Source of the DNA: JANWWM01 sp046292465 | Lineage (GTDB): Bacteria; Bacteroidota; Chlorobiia; Chlorobiales; Thermochlorobacteraceae | Reading direction: 5' to 3' | Assembly: GCA_046292465.1 (NCBI GenBank) | Contig: JBKBRB010000019.1 | Coordinates: forward strand, 1 to 43,891 | Length of the DNA stretch: 43,891 bases | In this document: positions 33,655-42,397 of the stretch, piece by piece | How positions within the stretch are numbered: the stretch's first letter is position 1 | Layout: each line of letters opens with the position of its first letter | Notes under the pieces: model-generated | Told to the model about the DNA's origin: nothing | Databases searched by the model: none | Seen by the model: only the letters and a program-made list of their open reading frames with translations | Program-made: the position numbers and the translations under genes

Positions 33655-34755
33655 TTAGTTTTCCGTGAGTTGAATTTGCACGCGCGTCGGCACTAACCCC
33701 ATTGCATTGAGCACAAACTGTCCGTCCGTTTCTTTTTGACTGGCATGCATATAGGCTGAAAAAATTGGCGGAAAGTTTCCTAAGTTTGTGCGGAAAAACG
33801 AGTAAATATCCACGATAAGGGGATACTTTGACTGTGCCACGTATGCTTGGTATGGGAGCACGGCTTTCGCGCCCTGCTCGTTGGCGCGAATGGCAAGCAC
33901 TTTGAACTTGGTTGTATCAGGCTCTTTGGGATTGAGGAATGGCTTTGCGCTCGTCATGCTCACGAAGCCGATTGCCGACGAATCCTTTGAAATTATCTCC
34001 AACAGTTGTGCTTCGGTTACGGTGGCTTCGGCTTTATCGGAAAGTTTAATGCCAAGCGTGTCTTCGAGGAAATCGCGCCGCCCGTCTTGCTCATGCGGGA
34101 GCAGAACCCGAATGTTCATCGGCTTTCCGCCAACGGCTCCCCAGTTTGTAATTTGCCCAGAGAAAATTTCCCCCACTTGCGAGAGCCTCAACTCATCAAT
34201 CATGTTTTTTGGATGAACTACCACGCAAATGGCATCACGACCAAAGCGACTCACTTGCGCGGATTTCTTTTGCGCTTCGGCAAGTTCTTCTGGCTTTAAG
34301 CCGCCGATAATCACAGCGAAGCGCACCTCTTCGTTAAGCACAGCGGCAACGGCTTTGCGCGATTTTTCAGGGAATATCTCAATCATGGCTTCCGCCCTAC
34401 CGCTCAAAAAGTTTTGCTTCATCTGCTTGGCAACTTGATGAACGGCAGGGTCAACGAGTGCGCGAATGTAGCCTTTATTCGCCGACTCTTCTCTGTTCGT
34501 CCACTCAAAAAGGCGGTCAATGGCTTTGCGATATTCGTAATCGCCTGACATCGCAATCAGCGCGTTGTAATCTTCCATCGTCAAATCGCCTTTGACAATC
34601 AGTGCTTTCTGCGTAGCATCATAGCGCACTTTGTCTAACTTCCCTGAGAACGATACACCTTCGGGCAAGGATTCTAATTTTGCCGATGTTTCCGGTTTGC
34701 ATCCTGCTAAATACAGCACAACAATGAGTGCGCCCAAAACAAGTTGTTTTTTCAT
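33655..34755 (-). CDS. PstS-like phosphate-binding lipoprotein, larger paralogue
   Basis: 366 residues. Lipobox LYLAGC with Cys19. PstS-like signatures include QVGEIFSGQITNWGAVGG, NIRVLLPHEQDGRRDFLEDTLG and SAIGFVSM. A segment of about 60 residues (20-80) before the binding fold is extra compared with the neighbour. It starts the operon with the second paralogue and the diguanylate cyclase. The ligand is not proven; phosphate is the family's usual one. Confidence 0.82.
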   Translation of the reverse strand: MKKQLVLGALIVVLYLAGCKPETSAKLESLPEGVSFSGKLDKVRYDATQKALIVKGDLTMEDYNALIAMSGDYEYRKAIDRLFEWTNREESANKGYIRALVDPAVHQVAKQMKQNFLSGRAEAMIEIFPEKSRKAVAAVLNEEVRFAVIIGGLKPEELAEAQKKSAQVSRFGRDAICVVVHPKNMIDELRLSQVGEIFSGQITNWGAVGGKPMNIRVLLPHEQDGRRDFLEDTLGIKLSDKAEATVTEAQLLEIISKDSSAIGFVSMTSAKPFLNPKEPDTTKFKVLAIRANEQGAKAVLPYQAYVAQSKYPLIVDIYSFFRTNLGNFPPIFSAYMHASQKETDGQFVLNAMGLVPTRVQIQLTEN

Positions 34756-34820
34756 CGATATGGTTTTTAAGGGTTAGCGAAAGTGATGCTCCGCTTCCTT
34801 TCACATCAAAAAAAGATGAT

Positions 34821-35291
34821 TCAGTTTTTGAACATGGCAATGTCTCCGGGCTTACGAAGCATTTTGTTGACTTCCATGATGTGAAGTTCTTCGTCGTGAA
34901 TCATTTGGCGTGCGTATTCTTCCAAGACGACCGATTTATCTTTGACGAGTTCTAAAAGTTCGCGATATGCATTCAAGCCTTCTTTTTCGTGCTCGAGCGA
35001 TTCGAGCAAAATTGCGCCGATGTCGTGATTGTGTGTTTCAAGCAAGTGCCCGATTGAAAGCGACGGATGTTCGCCGAGCCCTGTAATGAGCTCGCCGGCT
35101 TGCTGTGCATGCGCCAGCGATTCCGAGGCTTGTGCGCGAAGCCAATGGACAATCGGAATGCGATTATATCCAAAAATCATGAGTGAGTAGTGGGTATATC
35201 GCACCACGCCTGCAAGTTCGGTTTCAAGAATTTTATTTAAAATTTTTGCGGCGGCGGCTATTTCGTTTTCTGAAAGTGTTGTGGCAACCAT
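34821..35291 (-). CDS. Bacterioferritin-like protein
   Basis: 156 residues from the ATG at 35291; the longer frame overlaps DUF420. Four-helix ferritin fold: ETELAGVVRYTHYSLMIFG matches the first Bfr helix, ESLEHEKEGLNAYRELLE the third, and MIHDEELHIMEVNKML the fourth with its ExxH. In the second helix the usual ExxH reads SESLAH, so the glutamate is displaced by one residue and ferroxidase-site geometry is uncertain. The haem-ligand methionine next to it is also not evident. It should store iron or protect DNA from peroxide. Confidence 0.82.
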   Translation of the reverse strand: MVATTLSENEIAAAAKILNKILETELAGVVRYTHYSLMIFGYNRIPIVHWLRAQASESLAHAQQAGELITGLGEHPSLSIGHLLETHNHDIGAILLESLEHEKEGLNAYRELLELVKDKSVVLEEYARQMIHDEELHIMEVNKMLRKPGDIAMFKN

Positions 35292-35326
35292 TAGATTGTT
35301 GAGTTTAGTGTTAGAACTGCTTGAAA

Positions 35327-35881
35327 TTAAAAGTTGTAATACGGTTTCATCATCAAATATACAATAACGCCTGTAACTGCGACATAAAGCCAAAGCGGGA
35401 GCGTCCACCGTGCAATTTTTTTATGCTTCTCGAACTCGCCGCGCCACGAGCGTGCAATCGTAAAAAGCGCGAAAGGCATAATGATTGCCGCCAAAACCAC
35501 GTGCGTAATTAAGACGAAGAAATATACATAACGAATCGCCCCTTCTCCACCGAACTTGCTCACAGGGGCTTGCGAGTGATAAATCACATATGAGACGAGA
35601 AAAATCGACGACAAGATAAAGGCACTTACCATCACCGTTTTGTGCGCCTGAAATTTGCGTTGCTTGATGAAGAAAAATCCGATTGATAACAGCACAGCCG
35701 TCGAGCCGTTCAAAAAAGCGTGAAAGGTTGGCAAGATTGATACCTTGACGCCGCCTCCAAACGAAAGGGCTTGCGGAAAAAAGAGCATAAACGCAACAAG
35801 GCTCACCACCACGATTGAAATTGCATACACCAAGAGCGTGAGCGATTTTTCATTGACTTGTTTCAAATCTAATGTTGGCAT
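35327..35881 (-). CDS. DUF420 membrane protein
   Basis: 184 residues from the ATG at 35881; a longer frame overlaps sco. About five membrane segments. Histidines in conserved positions, LPTFHAFLNG, KFQAHKTVM, VIYHSQ and ITHVVLA, are the DUF420 pattern (CtaM/YozB-like). Relatives help assemble haem-copper oxidases, and the gene directly follows sco and ctaA here, in agreement with that role. Confidence 0.85.
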   Translation of the reverse strand: MPTLDLKQVNEKSLTLLVYAISIVVVSLVAFMLFFPQALSFGGGVKVSILPTFHAFLNGSTAVLLSIGFFFIKQRKFQAHKTVMVSAFILSSIFLVSYVIYHSQAPVSKFGGEGAIRYVYFFVLITHVVLAAIIMPFALFTIARSWRGEFEKHKKIARWTLPLWLYVAVTGVIVYLMMKPYYNF

Positions 35882-35909
35882 TGTCGTGAAGCGTTGATTA
35901 AGTTGCAAG

Positions 35910-36530
35910 TTAATTTTTGTGTGCGACTGTTTTGACTTCAGGAAAGTCATTTGCTAACTGGCGCAGTGTCAATTTTATTGAGCTAATCAAATGCACGTCG
36001 TTGTAGTCAAAGTAAGCGCGGATTGCGCCGTTGGCGTCAATGACGACGAACTTGGTGGCATGTCCGCCCGGCAGTTTTTCCGCCGCCATGAGAAATCCTT
36101 TTTCGCAGAGGTCTACAATCGTTGCAATATCAGGGTGTCGGAGAAATTTCCACCGTGAATCTGTTACGCCGTGCATTTTTGCGTAACGCTGTAAGACTTC
36201 TTCTGTGTCGTAGCTCGGGTCGACCGTAATTGAAATAAACTGCACATTCGGCGCGTTTTTATAGAGTTCATACAGTTCAGCCGTGCGACGCGACATCACG
36301 GGACACGCCGACGGACAGCGTGTAAAAATGAACTCCGCAATCGTCAATTTTCCCTTTAAATCTGCTTTCGTAAATCGATTCCCAAATTGGTCGGTCAACT
36401 CGAACTCGGGCAATGTTTGAAGCGGCTCGTGTAACTTCGCCTCTGGCGCATTTGCCAGTTGAATCACCGACATTGACATTACAATCAAACCAATGACGAT
36501 GATTGCGGCAGTTATGATTGCTCTATTCAT
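35910..36530 (-). CDS. sco: SCO1/SenC copper chaperone
   Basis: 206 residues with an N-terminal anchor (about 4-24). Thioredoxin-like fold with copper ligands Cys72 and Cys76 in TRCPSACPV and His157 in LPGGHATKF. It delivers copper to, or reduces, the CuA site of cytochrome c oxidase. It starts two bases after the ctaA stop codon, so the two are co-translated. Confidence 0.94.
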   Translation of the reverse strand: MNRAIITAAIIVIGLIVMSMSVIQLANAPEAKLHEPLQTLPEFELTDQFGNRFTKADLKGKLTIAEFIFTRCPSACPVMSRRTAELYELYKNAPNVQFISITVDPSYDTEEVLQRYAKMHGVTDSRWKFLRHPDIATIVDLCEKGFLMAAEKLPGGHATKFVVIDANGAIRAYFDYNDVHLISSIKLTLRQLANDFPEVKTVAHKN

Positions 36531-36532
36531 GG

Positions 36533-37525
36533 TTAGTTCGTCAGTTCAAGAGATGATGGTTGAGATGCGGTTTGTTTCTGTAATCGCATTGCGCGTTTTT
36601 CAGCCAACTTCAAGCCGATAAACCACGCCACAATAAACCCCACGAGCAAACTTGACATCCATTGATGAAAGACTTGAACCGCTTGCGGAATGCCTAATTT
36701 CACCAACAAGACGCCCACACCAATTTGAGCCACGGCAATCGCCATAGAAAACTTCACCACATCGGAAAGCAAGGGCGAAAAATGATTTTCTTTAAGTTGT
36801 TTGCGTCCAATCCAGACGATTGCTATCGTTAGTAGCGTGCCATAAACGCTGTGCGCAATTCCAATGCTTCTTGCTTGTTCCAACCAGTCAAATTCGTTGA
36901 GCAATGGGTATTCGCGTGAGAGCCACTCGAGCGTTTCGCGAACTTGTGTGCCTAATACAATTTGAAGCATCACGGCTATCCACAGTCCAAACACAATTCG
37001 GCTTTGATTGCTTTTGTTAAGGGTATCGGGTTCTGGGTTACGCAACTCTCGCGCTTGAATTGCTACGTTAATCAAAATGCTGACAATCACGAGTGCCATA
37101 ACCAAGTGAAGGGTAACGATGAACGGGTGCAGATCGCTTGAAACGACGATTTTTCCAAGCCAGCCTTGAAATGCGACCAAGACAAGCGCGGCGAGCGATG
37201 GCACAAGGATTCTCACTCGCTTTGAAAAATTTTTCACGGCAAGTCCTGCAAGAATGAGAATGAAAAATCCGACAACGACGCCCACCAAGCGATTCAGGTA
37301 TTCAATCCAAGTGAGAATCGGGTTGAAGGTGAGTGGGTCGTATTGCGATGGAAGTTGGTCGGCACTTGTTGGCGGAATCCACAAGCCGTAGCATCGAGGC
37401 CAATCGGGGCATCCAAGCCCTGCGCCGCTTACGCGCACTAATCCGCCGATGAAGATGAGGAAATAAACGGCGAAGACGGTCGCGGTCGCCCATTTTTGAA
37501 AGGTTGTTACTGCTTTTTCGGGCAT
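36533..37525 (-). CDS. ctaA: Haem A synthase, CtaA/COX15 family
   Basis: 330 residues with eight membrane segments in two related halves. GGLVRVSGAGLGCPDWPRC (27-45) is the family opening with its Cys pair (39 and 45). The first ligand segment reads WIEYLNRLVG, with Asn78 where the family usually has His (EYxHR). The other three histidine segments are present: FIVTLHLVMA, IGIAHSVYG and QVFHQWMSS. It oxidises haem O to haem A, so the organism should have an aa3-type oxidase. It is the first gene of the ctaA-sco-DUF420 group. Confidence 0.9.
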   Translation of the reverse strand: MPEKAVTTFQKWATATVFAVYFLIFIGGLVRVSGAGLGCPDWPRCYGLWIPPTSADQLPSQYDPLTFNPILTWIEYLNRLVGVVVGFFILILAGLAVKNFSKRVRILVPSLAALVLVAFQGWLGKIVVSSDLHPFIVTLHLVMALVIVSILINVAIQARELRNPEPDTLNKSNQSRIVFGLWIAVMLQIVLGTQVRETLEWLSREYPLLNEFDWLEQARSIGIAHSVYGTLLTIAIVWIGRKQLKENHFSPLLSDVVKFSMAIAVAQIGVGVLLVKLGIPQAVQVFHQWMSSLLVGFIVAWFIGLKLAEKRAMRLQKQTASQPSSLELTN

Positions 37526-37673
37526 TTTTACTTCTCTTTACTGCTTAAAACTTACTGCTTTCAACAACCTGCAAAGATACGCTAAATTCGGATACCATCT
37601 CAATGAAAATCGCACTTTCGTGATGAAAATGATTGAATGACAATGATTGAGGGTATCGCTCTCAAAACGGCAA

Positions 37674-37693
37674 GGGCGAGTTTTCACCCGCCC
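37674..37693 (-). terminator. Possible weak terminator after rseP
   Basis: GGGCG (37674-37678) pairs with CGCCC (37689-37693) over a 10-nt loop. On the minus strand it is followed by TTGCCGTTTTGAG, which is only moderately T-rich. It sits 16 bp after the rseP stop. Confidence 0.35.
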
Positions 37694-37708
37694 CTCTACT
37701 ATCAACGC

Positions 37709-39082
37709 TTACGGATTGGCAATGTCGTTGTAAATGATAAAGACCATCAACGCCAGAAGCGCATACATTCCTGCTTGTTGCACTGCCATTTTGATTTTCA
37801 GCGGAAGTTCTTTGCCGATAATGCCTTCGAGCGAAATCAACACAAACTGTCCGCCGTCCAAAGCCGGAATCGGAAGAATGTTGATGAACGCAAGCGAGAT
37901 GGAAAGCACGGCTAAAAAGAGCATGAAACTGCCTGCGCCTTGTTCGGCACTTTGCCCTGCAAGTTTGGCGATTTTGACTGGTCCGCCCAAATTTTTGCGG
38001 AGGTCTTCTTCGCCTGTGATGAGTTTGCCGAAGCCTTTAATGGTCATGACGGTCATCTTTGCGGTTTGCGCCAATCCTGCGCCGATGGATTCAAAGAAGC
38101 CGAGCGAAGCATATTCACGGCTCATGACTTGGGCGAGTTGAACGCCGATTTTACCGTCGTCGTTGGGCGTAATTTGCGCGGTCTTTACCGTTCCATTTTT
38201 GGCTAAGCGATTGAGCGCGTCAATATCTTTCGGAACTGTGCCGTTGCTTGCGCGCCATTCTATTTCAATCGTTTTTCCTTTGTTTGCACCGACAACCGCA
38301 ATGAGTTCCGACCAATCATAAATTTCTTTCTCGTCTAATTTTGTAATTAAATCGCCGGGCTTCAAGCCAATTTTTTCGGCAGGCATTCCTGAAAGCGTTT
38401 CACCGACGACGGGCGGCATAAGCGGACGCATCGTTTCGCCTTTTTCGTCGTTCAGGCGCGTGAGCATGTTGGAGGGCGCGTCTAATTTCAAACGTTCATC
38501 GCCACGCTTGATGGTGTAGGTTAAGGTTGCGCTGGTGAAGAGTTCAGGGTCTAAAACTTCTTCCCAATACTTGACCGGCTTGCCATTGACTTCGATAATT
38601 TTATCGCCTGTCTTGATTCCGATTTGTGCAAAGACGGAATTTTCAGGCACATAAACGCCCGTTGCGATTGGGGTTTTTGATTCGCCGTAGCTGAGCGCAA
38701 TGATAATGAAGATAATGGCGGCAAGCACCATGTTCATAATCACGCCTGCCGAAATGACGATGAGGCGTTGCCACACCGGCTTTGAGCGAAACTCCCACGG
38801 CTGTGGCGGCTTCGAGGCAAAATCTGTATCCATGCTTTCATCGACCATGCCGGCAATTTGCACATAGCCGCCAAGCGGAATTGCGCCGATGCCGTATTCG
38901 GTCTCCCCTTTTTGAGTGCTCCACAGTTTCAGATTCCAAAAATCAAATCCGATATAGAATTTGAGCACGCGCATTTTGAAGAGTTTCGCAGCAGCAAAAT
39001 GACCAAACTCGTGCACCGTTACGAGAATAAAAATTGCAACGATGAAGTAGAATATCGTCTGCAAAAAGCCACCAATATCCAT
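37709..39082 (-). CDS. rseP: RseP-family site-2 membrane protease
   Basis: 457 residues. Zinc-binding HEFGH at 24-28 in the first membrane segment, two central PDZ regions (KTGDKIIEVNGKPV and LKPGDLITKLDEKEI) and the C-terminal LDGGQFVLI motif with the third metal ligand. It cleaves anti-sigma factors or signal-peptide remnants inside the membrane. It begins 38 bp after dxr, an order common in bacteria (dxr-rseP). Confidence 0.94.
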   Translation of the reverse strand: MDIGGFLQTIFYFIVAIFILVTVHEFGHFAAAKLFKMRVLKFYIGFDFWNLKLWSTQKGETEYGIGAIPLGGYVQIAGMVDESMDTDFASKPPQPWEFRSKPVWQRLIVISAGVIMNMVLAAIIFIIIALSYGESKTPIATGVYVPENSVFAQIGIKTGDKIIEVNGKPVKYWEEVLDPELFTSATLTYTIKRGDERLKLDAPSNMLTRLNDEKGETMRPLMPPVVGETLSGMPAEKIGLKPGDLITKLDEKEIYDWSELIAVVGANKGKTIEIEWRASNGTVPKDIDALNRLAKNGTVKTAQITPNDDGKIGVQLAQVMSREYASLGFFESIGAGLAQTAKMTVMTIKGFGKLITGEEDLRKNLGGPVKIAKLAGQSAEQGAGSFMLFLAVLSISLAFINILPIPALDGGQFVLISLEGIIGKELPLKIKMAVQQAGMYALLALMVFIIYNDIANP

Positions 39083-39120
39083 GATGAAATTAAGGTTAAT
39101 GTTGATGAATTGCGTGTAAC

Positions 39121-40284
39121 TTAATTGCTAACAGCCAGCGCGACTTTTTCATAAACCGATTGTCGCGTTTCGGCATCGTGTTCAATCAATGACTCAATGG
39201 TCAGTTCGCCGCTGCATGTATGCTCTTCCAACGCCTGCTCAATGAGTTCGGGAATTTTCACGAATGAAATTTTTCCGTTCAAGAACAACTCTACGGCGAC
39301 TTCGTTTGCCGCATTCAGCACGCACGGATACGAACCGCCTGCTTTGATAGATTCAAACGCTAATGCTAAACAGCGGAATCGGTCGGTATCGGGCGTTTCA
39401 AAATCTAATCGCGATAAGGTTTTCCAATCAATGCGCGGATAATCGGCTTCAAATCTATCGGGATAGGTCAGGGCATATTGAATTGGAATTTTCATATCGG
39501 GCGTGCCGAGTTGTGCTTTAATGCTTCCGTCACAAAACTCGACCATCGAATGCACAATCGACTGCGGGTGAACGACCACTTCAATCTGTTCAATTTCCAC
39601 GCCGAAAAGCCATTTAGCTTCGATGACTTCCAGCCCTTTGTTCATCAAGGTTGCCGAGTCAATCGTAATTTTCTTGCCCATTTTCCAATTTGGGTGATTG
39701 AGTGCGCGCTCAATCGTAATTTCTGAAAACTTTTCTTTCGGCAGCGTGCGAAACGGTCCGCCTGACGCCGTGAGAATAATTTTTCCAATGCGCTCTGTTT
39801 TTTCTCCGACAAGACACTGAAAAATCGCGGAATGTTCGCTATCAATCGGCAGCAATTTTCCGCCGAACTCTTTTGAAAGATTTGTAACGATTTCGCCTGC
39901 CACAACGAGCGTTTCTTTATTTGCCAGTCCAACATCTTTGCCTGCTTTGAGGGCTTCAATTGTTGGCTTTAAGCCACTGAATCCGACCATTCCACCGATA
40001 ACAAAATCCGTGTCGCTTCGCCGTGCAATTTCACAAAGTGCCTCTTTGCCTGAAAGAATTTCAATGGATTCGCCGCGCAATTTTTCACGCAGTTGTGGCT
40101 CTAAACTTTCATTGGCAATCGCCACGCCACGCGGCTTGAAGCGTTTGGCTTGTTCAGCGAGCAAGTCGACATTGTCGTTTGCAGAAAGATATTGGGCTTT
40201 GAATTGGTCGGGAAATCGCGAGATAACATCAAGTGAACTTTTTCCGATTGAGCCTGTTGAGCCGAGCAATGTAATTCGTTTCAT
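39121..40284 (-). CDS. dxr: 1-deoxy-D-xylulose 5-phosphate reductoisomerase
   Basis: 387 residues. NADPH-binding LLGSTGSIGKSSLDVI (6-21), the metal/substrate loop LPIDSEHSAIFQCL and TIDSATLMNKGLEVIEAKWLF are unmistakable. It makes 2-C-methyl-D-erythritol 4-phosphate in the non-mevalonate isoprenoid route. It probably heads the dxr-rseP transcript. Confidence 0.97.
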   Translation of the reverse strand: MKRITLLGSTGSIGKSSLDVISRFPDQFKAQYLSANDNVDLLAEQAKRFKPRGVAIANESLEPQLREKLRGESIEILSGKEALCEIARRSDTDFVIGGMVGFSGLKPTIEALKAGKDVGLANKETLVVAGEIVTNLSKEFGGKLLPIDSEHSAIFQCLVGEKTERIGKIILTASGGPFRTLPKEKFSEITIERALNHPNWKMGKKITIDSATLMNKGLEVIEAKWLFGVEIEQIEVVVHPQSIVHSMVEFCDGSIKAQLGTPDMKIPIQYALTYPDRFEADYPRIDWKTLSRLDFETPDTDRFRCLALAFESIKAGGSYPCVLNAANEVAVELFLNGKISFVKIPELIEQALEEHTCSGELTIESLIEHDAETRQSVYEKVALAVSN

Positions 40285-40401
40285 TCAAAATGTTTTTTGA
40301 GTTGTGCAAACCAGATGCTTAACAGCCTTGACGAATTTACTTGTTTCAGAGTGAGCAACAAAGGTTGGGCGTCAAAGGTTTTTCTTTTGCTGTAAAACAA
40401 C

Positions 40402-40427
40402 AAAGGGCGGAATTTCCCCCGCCCTTT
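40402..40427. terminator. Intrinsic terminator, usable in both directions
   Basis: AAAGGGCGG (40402-40410) pairs with CCGCCCTTT (40419-40427) over an 8-nt loop. T runs follow on both strands (CTTTTTCG rightward, TTTGTTGTTTT leftward). It closes the DJ-1/PfpI gene, 17 bp after its stop. Confidence 0.85.
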
Positions 40428-40444
40428 TTCGTTTGTGCGCGGTT

Positions 40445-41041
40445 TTATGCACCGACTTCTTCGCCGTGCAGAACTTTGATGCCCAAGAGTTGCATAAATT
40501 GCGAGAGCAATGCGGGGTGCGATGGCCACGCAGGCGACGAAGTCAGATTACCATCGGTAATTGCTGCGTCCATCGCGATATTTTCATATTTGCCGCCTGC
40601 CAGCGTTACTTCAGGTCCGCACGCCGGATATGCCGACACGCGCTTTCCTCTCACCACATCCGCCGCCGTCAAGACTTGCACGCCATGGCAAATCGACGCA
40701 ATGGGTTTATTGTGCTGTGCAAAATGCTTCGTGATGTCAATGACTTTGGGATTGAGCCGAATGTATTCTGGCGCACGACCGCCGCAGATGAAGAGCCCAT
40801 CGTAGTTTTCAGGCTTGACATCGGCAAAGGTGGCGTTGAGTTTGAAATTATGTCCGCGCTTTTCGCTGTAAGTTTGGTCGCCCTCGAAGTCGTGAATCGA
40901 TGTGCGCACCACATCGCCTGCTTTTTTATCGGGACAAACGGCATGCACTTCACAACCGACGGTCAGCAAGGTTTGGAATGGCACCATCACCTCGTAGTCC
41001 TCGACATAATCGCCGACGAGCATCAAAATTTTTTTACTCAT
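40445..41041 (-). CDS. DJ-1/PfpI family protein
   Basis: 198 residues from the ATG at 41041, which has an AAAGGAG ribosome site; a longer frame to 41125 adds non-family residues. The fold's marks are VGDYVEDYEVMVP with the conserved glutamate, and the nucleophile elbow ASICHGVQVL with the cysteine-histidine pair. Relatives are intracellular proteases, glyoxalases or deglycases. It stands alone between two terminators and is divergent from the lipoprotein gene. Confidence 0.9.
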   Translation of the reverse strand: MSKKILMLVGDYVEDYEVMVPFQTLLTVGCEVHAVCPDKKAGDVVRTSIHDFEGDQTYSEKRGHNFKLNATFADVKPENYDGLFICGGRAPEYIRLNPKVIDITKHFAQHNKPIASICHGVQVLTAADVVRGKRVSAYPACGPEVTLAGGKYENIAMDAAITDGNLTSSPAWPSHPALLSQFMQLLGIKVLHGEEVGA

Positions 41042-41283
41042 TGTCGTCTCCTTTCGGAAGTTAAAAGTTATTGGAAAGATTGTGTTGTGGGAATGTTGAA
41101 CAGCATCAACGAAGAGCATCAACATTGCGCGCAGAATTTAGTGCGAAACCGTTCAATCTTCAAAACCCATCTTTGCGCTTTGCCTTCTTTTGATTAAACC
41201 TTTTTGCTTCTGCCTTGTCTAAACCGTTGAATCTCGCGCGAGCGTTTTTTGAACATCGTATCAACTTTTAACTCTTTACAACC

Positions 41284-42255
41284 ATGAACCGCAACTTCCT
41301 TTTCTCGCTTTTCTCTGTGCTTGTGATTGGAGCACTGCTGATGCTTCCAACCGGCTGTAAGAACGACGATGCTGTTAGCCCAACTGCTACTGAAAATCTT
41401 GCCTCTGAAGACGCGGCAAACGTCATCGCGGGCGAAGTTGGCACCGAATCGGGCGGCGTTAATGATATGCTTTCAGACATGACCGACTTCCACAGATCTC
41501 CACTGTTTGCTCATCAAGGCGGGGGCTTTGGCGGTGGACATCAAAACCCTGTGGGAACAGGTCGCTACGGCACTTACACGCGCACCTACGACCCTGCAAC
41601 GCAAACTTGGACAGTCGTCGTTGAGGCTTCTTTCCAAAATGCGATGCGTTCAGCCTCGTGGCGGCGTGAGTATCAATACTTCTTCTCAAAGAACGGCACA
41701 AAGCAACAATTCTTCATCACCAATGGGGTGATGGCGGATAAAATCACCTTCACGATTGTGGAAAACGGATGCTCGGGACAATTCACCAATCCGCGTGTCT
41801 CACATCAACTCACTGCGCTTCGTGGCAGTGCCGAAGCCACCGTCGGCATCTCCAACGGCGATACCCTCCTTACCGTCAATAGCCTTGCGCCACGCTATCG
41901 CGCTGGCATTGACTCGATTAAAATTCGTGGCGGATTGCGCACTTCTAACCACAACCTGACGCTCACGCTGACCAACGTTGTGGTGCCTGCTCGCATTGAC
42001 CAATACTTGCCCGAACAAACTATCGGCGGACGAACCTTCCGCAACGTGCGCCCAATCTCGGGCACGATCTCCGGCACTTACAACGCCTTTATGACTTTCC
42101 AACGCGGCGACGCTTATAGCGAACGCGAAGTAACGCGCAACTTCACGATTGACTTCGGCTCAACCACCGGCGAATCGGTCAATGTTGAAATTACCGGCGT
42201 CAATGCCGCAAGATTAAGAGCGCGAATCCACTTGCAAACCGGCGAACTGCTTTAA
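41284..42255 (+). CDS. Unknown lipoprotein
   Basis: 323 residues. Lipoprotein signal with lipobox LPTGC (Cys25). A short linker and a Gly/His-rich patch (AHQGGGFGGGHQNPVGTG, about 76-93) precede a beta-rich body of about 220 residues with alternating strands (YGTYTRTYDPATQTWTVVV, RTFRNVRPISGTISGTYNAF). No family is recognised. There is no T9SS tail, so it is probably anchored in the outer membrane or periplasm. A good terminator follows. Confidence 0.72.
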   Translation: MNRNFLFSLFSVLVIGALLMLPTGCKNDDAVSPTATENLASEDAANVIAGEVGTESGGVNDMLSDMTDFHRSPLFAHQGGGFGGGHQNPVGTGRYGTYTRTYDPATQTWTVVVEASFQNAMRSASWRREYQYFFSKNGTKQQFFITNGVMADKITFTIVENGCSGQFTNPRVSHQLTALRGSAEATVGISNGDTLLTVNSLAPRYRAGIDSIKIRGGLRTSNHNLTLTLTNVVVPARIDQYLPEQTIGGRTFRNVRPISGTISGTYNAFMTFQRGDAYSEREVTRNFTIDFGSTTGESVNVEITGVNAARLRARIHLQTGELL

Positions 42256-42281
42256 GTTTGCCTCTTCAAATCGAAACAAAT

Positions 42282-42316
42282 AAGGCGGGCAAAACACCCG
42301 CCTTTTGTTTTTGTTG
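42282..42316 (+). terminator. Intrinsic terminator of the lipoprotein gene
   Basis: AAGGCGGG (42282-42289) pairs with CCCGCCTT (42297-42304) over a 7-nt loop, followed by TTTTGTTTTTGTTG. It starts 27 bp after the stop codon. Confidence 0.9.
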
Positions 42317-42397
42317 TTCTTTTCTGATGAAACAGCGTTGAACGGATTGCGCCGATAACCCCTGACGCATAACGTGCCTATCATTACCTTCGTTCTT

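Noticed and set aside
40433..41197. 254-codon plus-strand frame opposite the DJ-1/PfpI gene
   Set aside because: It covers a clear DJ-1 gene with good ribosome site and catalytic motif on the other strand, and also the terminator.
41146..41234. Near-identical 14-mers AAACCGTTCAATCT and AAACCGTTGAATCT, 75 bp apart
   Set aside because: One pair with a mismatch in an intergenic region is too little to claim an operator or element.
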